Below, piece after piece: positions 5,864 to 11,338 of a stretch of DNA of 11,338 nt (positions are counted from its first letter, which is position 1; the number at the start of each line of letters is the position of its first letter). The position numbers and the translations under genes were made by a program. The stretch lies in NCBI GenBank assembly GCA_041493035.1, contig JBGPYB010000149.1, positions 1-11,338 on the forward strand, written 5' to 3'. Source of the stretch: JBGPYB01 sp041493035 (GTDB taxonomy: Bacteria > Acidobacteriota > Vicinamibacteria > Fen-336). The notes below the pieces were generated by a model. It saw only the letters and a list, made by a program, of their open reading frames with translations, did no database searches and was not told the origin of the DNA.

Positions 5864-6882
5864 TGGCCCGCCGCCAGAGGCCTCGCCTCGCCGTTCTCGC
5901 CGGTCCTTCGCTCTTCGTTTCCTTCTTCGATGAGGCCCGCCAGCGCCGTCTCAGCCGCTCCTTCGACTGGACTCGCACGGCCAAGCGCGAGATGGGGCCG
6001 GCGCTTCGCTCCCTGCTGGCCGAGGTCGACGGGCTCATCACCACGTGGGACAGCCCGCGATTCGGACCGGAGCTGACAGCCCTTGCGCCGCGCCTCCGCA
6101 TCGTGGCCCATTGTGGTGGAGAGGTGAAAGGCCGCTTTGCCCGCTCCCTCTTCTCGGATCTCACCATCGCCAACGCGCCCGGTCCGATGGCTCCGTACGT
6201 GGCCGAGCTGGCGGTGGCCTTTCTGCTGATGGCGGCGCGTCGCATCGACGATCATCGCGAGGCGCTCGCCCGCCGCTCGAACCGCGTCTACCAGGAGATC
6301 CACCTTCACGGCTGCGTGCGGGAGACGCTCCGGGGCCGGCACGTGGGCCTGGTGGGGCTCGGACGCATCGGTCAGGGGATCGCGGAGATGCTCAGGCCCT
6401 TCGGTCCGCTCGTCACCGCTTACGATCCCTACGTTTCGCCTCGCGCGGCCCGGCGGCTTGGCGTTGCGGTGGCCCCTCTCCGGCGCTTGCTGGCTTGCTC
6501 GGAGTTTCTGGTTCTGGCGGCCGGCCTCACGAGGGAGACGCGAGGGATGATCGATGGGGCTGCGCTAGGGCGTCTTCCGGATGGCGCCACCGTCGTGAAC
6601 GTGGCCCGCGGGGGGCTCGTCGACCTGGACGCCCTCACGCGCGAGGTGCGGCGCGGCCGCCTGCGCTGCGCCATCGACGTGACCGATCCGTTGGAGCCGC
6701 TGCCGGTGAAGCACCCACTACGCCGGATGCGCGGAGCCCTTGTGACTCCCCACGTGGGAGCGGCGGCCGTCGAGGTGCGGCACCAGATGGCCGACGTGGT
6801 CCTCGACAGCCTGGAGCAGTTCTTTGCCGGAGGCCGTCCTGCGACGCGCGTGACGCCCGCAATGCTGGACCTGATGACATGA
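5863..6882 (+). CDS. D-isomer-specific 2-hydroxyacid dehydrogenase family protein
   Basis: The 339-residue NAD(P)-dependent oxidoreductase would interconvert a 2-hydroxy acid and a 2-keto acid in the cytoplasm. The Rossmann nucleotide-binding glycine motif is GLVGLGRIG (162-170), with D188 (AYDP) at the expected end of the second strand, which usually favours NAD. Catalytic residues fit the family: R249 in NVARGG, E278 in DVTDPLEPLP and H297 in TPHVGA. The region before the Rossmann domain has AHCGGEVKG (82-90) where classical members have an NxGxGxD-like substrate loop, as in a divergent clade often found in sugar clusters. One extra residue (L277) sits in the DPEPLP loop, which may shift the acid. 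AAGGTG (5851-5856) is a good ribosome binding site six bases before ATG 5863, which overlaps the transporter stop by one base. Substrate unknown; a sugar acid is plausible from the transporter. Confidence 0.9.
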   Translation: MARRQRPRLAVLAGPSLFVSFFDEARQRRLSRSFDWTRTAKREMGPALRSLLAEVDGLITTWDSPRFGPELTALAPRLRIVAHCGGEVKGRFARSLFSDLTIANAPGPMAPYVAELAVAFLLMAARRIDDHREALARRSNRVYQEIHLHGCVRETLRGRHVGLVGLGRIGQGIAEMLRPFGPLVTAYDPYVSPRAARRLGVAVAPLRRLLACSEFLVLAAGLTRETRGMIDGAALGRLPDGATVVNVARGGLVDLDALTREVRRGRLRCAIDVTDPLEPLPVKHPLRRMRGALVTPHVGAAAVEVRHQMADVVLDSLEQFFAGGRPATRVTPAMLDLMT

Positions 6883-7706
6883 CGATGAAGCTTTCCTTTT
6901 CGACCCTCGGATGCCCGTCGTGGGATCTGCCACGGGTCATCGACGCGGCCCGCCGCTCGGAATACGACGGGATCGAGCTCCGGTTCTTGCAGGGAGACGA
7001 CGCCCTCTGGTCTCGAGCCGAGTTCCACGGCGATGGCCTGGCCGAGAGCTTGTCGCGCCTCCGTGACGCCGGCCTGGTGGTAGCCTGCGTCGACAGTCGA
7101 TCGTTCCTGCATCAGCCCGAAGGGACCGCTCGGCGTGCCGCCGTCGAGGATGCGATGCGCATGGCGGAGCTGGCCGCGGCGCTCGGCGCTCCGGGGATCC
7201 GGCTCTTCGGCGACCGCGTGCAGCCCGGAGCCGACCTCGCGTCGACCCGAGGCTGGATCATCGAGGGGCTCACGGCGCTGCGAGACGTCGCCCGCCCAGC
7301 CGGGGTCGGGGTCTGGCTCGAAACCCACGGTGACTTCGCGCCTGGTGCTCAGGCTGAATCGCTCCTCGATGCGGTGGGTGAGGGCGTCGGGGCCATCTGG
7401 GACCCGGCGAACGCCTTCTCGGAATTCGGCGAAACGCCCGAGGTCGGCGCCGAAGCCTTGGGCGCGACTATCCGTCACGTGCATCTCAAGGACGTGAGGC
7501 GACCGGTTCCGCCTGCGGCGCCTCTCCCCTGGACGCCGGTGCTTCCGGGCAGTGGCGAGTTTCCGGCGAGGCGTGTCCTCGAAATCCTCGAGGCCCGTCG
7601 CTACACTGGCTTCGTGTCGTTCGAGTGGGAGAAGAAGTGGCATCCGGAGATCGAGGAGCCCGAAGTCGCACTGCCGCACTTCATCCGTTGGGTCAGGGGG
7701 TCCTGA
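6879..7706 (+). CDS. Sugar-phosphate isomerase/epimerase-like TIM-barrel protein (AP-endonuclease-2 fold)
   Basis: The 275-residue protein has the xylose-isomerase-like TIM barrel shared by IolE, IolI and D-tagatose epimerase-type enzymes. It begins MTMKLSFSTLGCPSWDLPRVI and has YDGIELR (29-35) on an early strand. The metal-binding set appears complete: E148 (WLETH), D175 (IWDPAN), H202 (HVHLKD) and E249 (SFEWE). Length is normal and no signal peptide is present, so it acts in the cytoplasm. It could epimerise, isomerise or dehydrate a keto sugar or keto-inositol; the family is too varied to choose. ATG 6879 overlaps the dehydrogenase stop as ATGA; an alternative ATG at 6885 would give MKLSF and leave a two-base gap. 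It lies between the dehydrogenase and a DUF5107 gene, which argues for a shared carbohydrate pathway. Confidence 0.85.
   Translation: MTMKLSFSTLGCPSWDLPRVIDAARRSEYDGIELRFLQGDDALWSRAEFHGDGLAESLSRLRDAGLVVACVDSRSFLHQPEGTARRAAVEDAMRMAELAAALGAPGIRLFGDRVQPGADLASTRGWIIEGLTALRDVARPAGVGVWLETHGDFAPGAQAESLLDAVGEGVGAIWDPANAFSEFGETPEVGAEALGATIRHVHLKDVRRPVPPAAPLPWTPVLPGSGEFPARRVLEILEARRYTGFVSFEWEKKWHPEIEEPEVALPHFIRWVRGS
7695..7700 (+). promoter_or_regulatory. Ribosome binding site that decides the TTG start of the DUF5107-TPR gene
   Basis: AGGGGG lies seven bases before TTG at 7708. The site is inside the end of the isomerase gene, whose TGA (7704-7706) falls between the site and the TTG. Together with the signal peptide that begins at the TTG, it makes this codon a better start than ATG 7552 (deep inside the isomerase gene) or ATG 7756 (inside the signal peptide). 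Confidence 0.65.
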
Positions 7707-7707
7707 G

Positions 7708-10700
7708 TTGCAAGCGAAAGCGCTTCTGCTCTTCCTGCTAGTCTTTGGGTCGTCCATGGCCTTCGCCGAAGTGCGCATCGCCGAGGGAACCCTCGATCTC
7801 CCCACCGACGAAGAGGGGCTTCCCGACGTCAACCCGCCCTTCGACCTCTTCGTGACCCGTTTCAACTATCCCTACACGCTCCGCGAGAACCTCACCGGCC
7901 GACAGAACGTCGTTCACTATCGCACCGTCGAGCTGGAGAACGAGTACCTCAAGGTCGTCGTTCTGCCCGCACTGGGTGGCCACATCTACACGTGCATCGA
8001 CAAGTCGAACGGCGCCGAGATGTTCTACGCCAACCGCTCGATCCGAAAGGCGAAGATCGGCTATCGCGGGGCCTGGGCCGCCTACGGCGTCGAGTTCAAC
8101 TTTCCTGTCTCCCACAACTGGGCCTCGATGTCGCCCGTCGACTTCTCGATGGCACGCAACGCCGACGGCAGCGCGTCGATCTGGGTCGGGAACGTGGACC
8201 GCGTCTACGGCATGCAGTGGAGGGTCGAGCTGCGCCTCAGCCCAGGGAGCGCTCTGCTGGAGCAGCACGTGGCCCTCTACAACCCGAGCGCCGTTCGCCA
8301 CCGGTTCTACTGGTGGAACAACGCCGCGGTTCGAGTCCACGACGACAGCCGCATCCACTATCCGATGCGTTGGACGGCATCCCACGGCTTTCACGAGGTG
8401 GACACCTGGCCTGTCGACTCGGCGGGCGTCGATCTCTCGCGCGTGGGGAACCACCTGGACGGGCCGGTCTCTCGCTTCAGTCACGGCAGTCGCGAGGCGT
8501 TCATGGGTGTCTACCACCCGTGGTCGGAGGCGGGCGTCGCTCACTACTCCTCTCCCGAGGACGCTCCCACGAAGAAGATCTGGTCCTTCGGCGGTGACGC
8601 CGACGGCATCGACTGGCGGCGCGCGTTGTCCGACGACCAGAGCGCCTACGTGGAAGTGCAGGCTGGTCTCTTCCGCAATCAGGAGACCTACGGCCTTCTC
8701 GAACCCGAGGAGACGATCCGGTTCACCGAGTACTGGATGCCGGTCCGCGGCATCGGCGGGATCACGCGAGCGAACCCTGCGGGTGTCGTGCGCCTGGAGC
8801 GTGCAGCGGGGAAGGCGGGGACGGTCGATCTCTCTTTCGGCGTGAACGTGAACCGCGCGGTTTGCGGTGGAACCCTCCGGCTCAAGGATGGGTCCCGAGT
8901 CGTGGCCACCGAGCCGTTCGACCTCACTCCCGCCCAGTCGCTCACGCGGTTGCAGGCAGGTCTGCCGTCGGAGCCGAAGTACACGCTAGAGGTCGCGGAC
9001 GCGGACGGCCGGGTCCTCGTGGCTCACACCGAGGGTATCTGGGACTACGCCCCGGAGTCCACGATCAAGCTCGGGCGACAGCCGGCTCCCGTGACGCCTC
9101 CCGCGGAGAAGCGGAGCGACGGCGCCTTCGTGGACCTGGGCGACACGCAGGAGCGCGACGGCCAATTGCTCGGTGCCTGGGAGACGTATCGCCAGGGCTT
9201 GCAGCGCTTCCCCGAGAGCGTGGGCCTCCTGAAGGCGGCGGGGCGTCTCGCCGTGGCGCTGAAGCGTGGCGACGAAGGCGTTCCCCTCCTGTCTCATGCT
9301 CTGGAGCGCGTGAGCAACGACCCGGAGATCCAGTACTACCTCGGTCTCGCTCACGCCGCGTCGGGAGACGATGCGAAAGCCAGAGTCGCCTTGGAAGGCG
9401 CGCAGATCCTCGCCCCCTTCCGCCCTCCCGCGCGACTGGAGCTCGCCTGTCTCGACGCCCGTGCGGCGGATCTGGCGACGGCGCTCGTTCGAGTGCGCGC
9501 CCTCGCGAGCGAGTCCCACGACGCCGTTCGAGCGGGCGGAATCGAGGTCGCCCTTCTGCGACGTCTCGGCAACGCCGCCGAGGCGCGTGAGCGTCTGGCT
9601 CACTGGCGCCAGCTCGACCCGACCGGAAATTTCCTGCGCCACGAGGCCGTCCTGCTCGGAGCCGACGATCCGTCGCTCTGGCTGCACCTCGCCGGGGAAC
9701 CGGACCGCGTCCTTGGCCTGGCCGAGGACTACATGGCCCTCGGCTTCTATCCGGAAGCCATTGCCCTCCTGGCCCGTCGTTACCCAACCGGCGAGGGCGT
9801 GATGGCGGAACTCGGGACGCCGTCACCGCAGGAGCATCCCCTGGTCGCCTACTACCGCGGATATTGCCGCGAGCGGACGGGCGCGTCGGGAGGCGACGAC
9901 CACCGTGCTGCCTCGGCCTTGTCGACGCGCTACGTGTTCCCGAGTCGGCTCAGCACGGAGCGCGTGCTGCGCGCGGCACTCGTGGCCGACCCCCGCGACG
10001 CCACGGCCCGCTTTCTGCTGGGCTCGTTCCTCCTTTCTTCAGGCCGGGCCGACGACGCCATCGCTGCCTGGGAAGAGACGCGCCGCCTCAACCCGCGGAT
10101 TCCCGTCCTCCATCGCAATCTCGGCCTTGGTCTCCTTCACTCACGTGGCGACGCCGATGCGGCGCTCAAGGTCTTTGTCGAAGGCCTGGACGTCGACGGC
10201 GGGAACACAGCGCTCTACGTCGGCGCCGATGAGGCTCAGAGCCTCCTCGGCCGGCCCACCGACGAGCACATCCGGATGTTGGAGCGCTATCCTGACAAGG
10301 CGGGGATGCCGCCGCTCCTGGTTGAGAAACTCGCTCTGGCTCTGACCGACGCGGGCCGCGGCGAAGAGGCCGAAGCTTTGTTCGCGGGCCGTCTCTTCCC
10401 GCGCGAGGAGAACGGCACCAACATCCGGCAGGTCTACTTGGAGGTGCGGCTCCGGCGGGCGCTCGGTCTGGCCAGAGCCGGGAAGGGAAACGAGGCCGCG
10501 GCCCTCGCCGATGGCCTCGAGCGGCCTGTCGCCGGTCTAGAATTCACGCGGGATGGCCTTGGCGCTTTTGTTCAAGGGAGCCGCGTCCAGTACACGATCG
10601 GTGAAATCTTCGCCGCCGCGGGCCGAACGGCCGAAGCGCGAGAGCACTGGAGCCGCGCCGTCAAGGCCAGCGATTGGCCGAACGTCAAGCCCGTGTTCGC

Positions 10701-10965
10701 CTATCTTGCCGCCAAACGGCTCGCGGGTGCCGACAACGCGGCGGCCATGAGAGAGCTGGAAACTAGCCTGGCCGAGGCCGACGCGTTCCTCGAACGAGGG
10801 ACCGCGTTCCCGGGGATCGCGACCTACGCCCAGGGGCTTCTGCTCCGGGCGCTCGGACGCGAGGACGAAGCGAAGGAGCGGTTCCGCCGCGTCTTTCTCC
10901 TGCCCGACCTGAGGCTGTCTCACTTCCTCAGCCGGCGGGCGCTCGAAGCTCAGGATCCGCTCTGA
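7708..10965 (+). CDS. Exported DUF5107-TPR protein, TTG start
   Basis: The 1085-residue protein begins at TTG and has a clear signal peptide: MQAKALLLFLLVFGSSMAFA then EV, with AFA as a signal peptidase I site after residue 20. Residues about 50-345 match DUF5107: FNYPYTLRENLTGRQ, YRTVELENEYLKVVVLPALGG, IGYRGAWAAYGVEFNFPVSHNW and SPVDF. That domain looks like a galactose-mutarotase-type beta sandwich, and a second beta-rich stretch covers about 365-450. From about 475 to the end the protein is helical with tetratricopeptide repeats, for example ARFLLGSFLLSSGRADDAIAAWEETRRLNP (starting near 765). The role is unknown; the fold and position in a sugar operon suggest binding or processing of a saccharide, with TPRs holding partners. 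The protein is probably periplasmic, since no later membrane segment was seen. It starts one base after the isomerase stop, and its own TGA overlaps an ATG at 10965. Confidence 0.88.
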   Translation: MQAKALLLFLLVFGSSMAFAEVRIAEGTLDLPTDEEGLPDVNPPFDLFVTRFNYPYTLRENLTGRQNVVHYRTVELENEYLKVVVLPALGGHIYTCIDKSNGAEMFYANRSIRKAKIGYRGAWAAYGVEFNFPVSHNWASMSPVDFSMARNADGSASIWVGNVDRVYGMQWRVELRLSPGSALLEQHVALYNPSAVRHRFYWWNNAAVRVHDDSRIHYPMRWTASHGFHEVDTWPVDSAGVDLSRVGNHLDGPVSRFSHGSREAFMGVYHPWSEAGVAHYSSPEDAPTKKIWSFGGDADGIDWRRALSDDQSAYVEVQAGLFRNQETYGLLEPEETIRFTEYWMPVRGIGGITRANPAGVVRLERAAGKAGTVDLSFGVNVNRAVCGGTLRLKDGSRVVATEPFDLTPAQSLTRLQAGLPSEPKYTLEVADADGRVLVAHTEGIWDYAPESTIKLGRQPAPVTPPAEKRSDGAFVDLGDTQERDGQLLGAWETYRQGLQRFPESVGLLKAAGRLAVALKRGDEGVPLLSHALERVSNDPEIQYYLGLAHAASGDDAKARVALEGAQILAPFRPPARLELACLDARAADLATALVRVRALASESHDAVRAGGIEVALLRRLGNAAEARERLAHWRQLDPTGNFLRHEAVLLGADDPSLWLHLAGEPDRVLGLAEDYMALGFYPEAIALLARRYPTGEGVMAELGTPSPQEHPLVAYYRGYCRERTGASGGDDHRAASALSTRYVFPSRLSTERVLRAALVADPRDATARFLLGSFLLSSGRADDAIAAWEETRRLNPRIPVLHRNLGLGLLHSRGDADAALKVFVEGLDVDGGNTALYVGADEAQSLLGRPTDEHIRMLERYPDKAGMPPLLVEKLALALTDAGRGEEAEALFAGRLFPREENGTNIRQVYLEVRLRRALGLARAGKGNEAAALADGLERPVAGLEFTRDGLGAFVQGSRVQYTIGEIFAAAGRTAEAREHWSRAVKASDWPNVKPVFAYLAAKRLAGADNAAAMRELETSLAEADAFLERGTAFPGIATYAQGLLLRALGREDEAKERFRRVFLLPDLRLSHFLSRRALEAQDPL

Positions 10966-10966
10966 T

Positions 10967-10974
10967 GGAGGTGA
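10967..10974 (+). promoter_or_regulatory. Near-perfect Shine-Dalgarno of the terminal lipoprotein gene
   Basis: GGAGGTGA is a full eight-base match to the anti-Shine-Dalgarno core. It sits two bases before GTG 10977 measured from its end, or five measured from the GGAGG core, and overlaps the end of the ATG at 10965. It therefore favours GTG 10977 over ATG 10965 as the start of the downstream gene. Confidence 0.65.
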
Positions 10975-10976
10975 AC

Positions 10977-11338
10977 GTGCGCTCAGAAAGACTGGTCCTC
11001 GCTTCGAGCCTGATGGCGGCGTCGATGGCCTGCGGCGGTGGTGCGCAAAAGGCCGCGACTCCAACACCGGGAGCGAGCCCTGCCGCGACCTCGTCGCTGG
11101 CGTTCTTTCCGTCCGGTGCCGTCTGGTACTCCGATGTTTCTCGAGCGGCCCTCGACTCTCAATCGGCGGCAGTGATCGCGTACCTCGACCAGGTCGGATG
11201 GGGGACGGGCCGCATGCAAATCGACTTCTCGATCGAGGTCCTCGAGGCGCCGACCAACACGCCACTGATGTCCTTTCAGCCGACAGATGACTTTTTCACT
11301 CCCGACTGCGATCCGGACCCCGTGCCCGTACCGCCGAA
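10977..11338 (+). CDS. Putative exported lipoprotein of unknown function, C-terminus missing at window edge
   Basis: About 120 residues are visible and the frame is open to the window end. From the GTG the protein starts with a basic stretch (RSER), a hydrophobic run (LVLASSLMAASMA) and then C19-GGG, a lipoprotein-like signal. The lipobox is S-M-A-C, which lacks the usual Leu/Val/Ile at -3, so lipidation is likely but not sure. A low-complexity Ala/Pro/Thr/Ser linker (about 23-40) follows. The folded part has FFPSGAVWYSDVS (43-55) and GRMQIDFSIEVLE (78-90), then an acidic, proline-rich stretch with C111. I do not recognise a characterised family. The ATG at 10965 in the same frame is an alternative start, but the Shine-Dalgarno placement and a shorter n-region favour GTG 10977. 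It follows the DUF5107 gene by 11 bases, so it belongs to the same operon. Confidence 0.7.
   Translation, partial: MRSERLVLASSLMAASMACGGGAQKAATPTPGASPAATSSLAFFPSGAVWYSDVSRAALDSQSAAVIAYLDQVGWGTGRMQIDFSIEVLEAPTNTPLMSFQPTDDFFTPDCDPDPVPVPP

Noticed and set aside
7552..7707. ATG 7552 as the start of the DUF5107 protein
   Set aside because: That stretch lies inside the isomerase gene in another frame and would bury the signal peptide; TTG 7708 has a good ribosome site and begins a complete signal.
6429..7865. 478-codon open frame on the minus strand opposite the dehydrogenase and isomerase genes
   Set aside because: It covers the catalytic regions of two convincing genes in antisense and shows only Arg/Ser/Pro-rich composition without motifs.
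1..11338. CRISPR arrays, tRNA or rRNA genes, insertion sequences, riboswitches and rho-independent terminators
   Set aside because: No regularly spaced repeats, transposase motifs, tRNA-like folds or GC hairpins with T-runs were noticed; the gaps between genes are all under 90 bases.

Overview
The window is gene-dense, roughly two-thirds G+C DNA that looks like a bacterial carbohydrate-catabolism locus. The organism is not identifiable with certainty. The combination of a Tat-exported amidohydrolase, an ExuT/ACS-type MFS transporter, a TIM-barrel sugar isomerase, a secreted DUF5107-TPR protein and a cytoplasmic WD40 protein, all at high GC, suggests Acidobacteriota or a similar soil or sediment lineage (Planctomycetota or Gemmatimonadota are alternatives). 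That assignment is inference from gene content, not from a marker gene. No rRNA, tRNA, CRISPR array, insertion sequence or phage gene is visible.

Layout: two transcription units diverge from a short control region at about 1330-1412. Leftward (minus strand) are a class I (DhnA/FbaB-type) fructose- or tagatose-bisphosphate aldolase (421-1329) and a Tat-signal amidohydrolase that runs off the left edge (1-395). Rightward (plus strand) is a tightly packed series: an AgaS-type SIS isomerase/deaminase (1413-2666), a PfkB sugar kinase (2689-3612), a seven-bladed WD40 protein (3609-4541), an MFS transporter (4577-5863), a D-2-hydroxyacid dehydrogenase (5863-6882), a sugar-phosphate isomerase/epimerase-like TIM barrel (6879-7706), a large exported DUF5107-TPR protein starting at TTG (7708-10965), and the start of a putative lipoprotein (10977 to the right edge). 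Several neighbours overlap by 1-4 bases (ATGA or TGATG), so the plus-strand genes are probably one translationally coupled operon. No intergenic gap exceeds 90 bases and no terminator was seen.

How the genes may work together (inference): AgaS, PfkB and the aldolase are the three steps of a galactosamine/tagatose-type lower pathway (amino-sugar 6-phosphate or ketose 6-phosphate, to ketose bisphosphate, to triose phosphates). The exported amidohydrolase, the DUF5107-TPR protein and the lipoprotein would act outside the cytoplasmic membrane. The MFS protein would import a (probably acidic) sugar, and the dehydrogenase and TIM-barrel isomerase would convert it. No PTS component, N-acetylhexosamine-6-phosphate deacetylase or transcription factor is present in the window, so the true substrate is unknown. 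The least expected members are the stand-alone WD40 propeller coupled to the kinase and the 1085-residue DUF5107-TPR protein.
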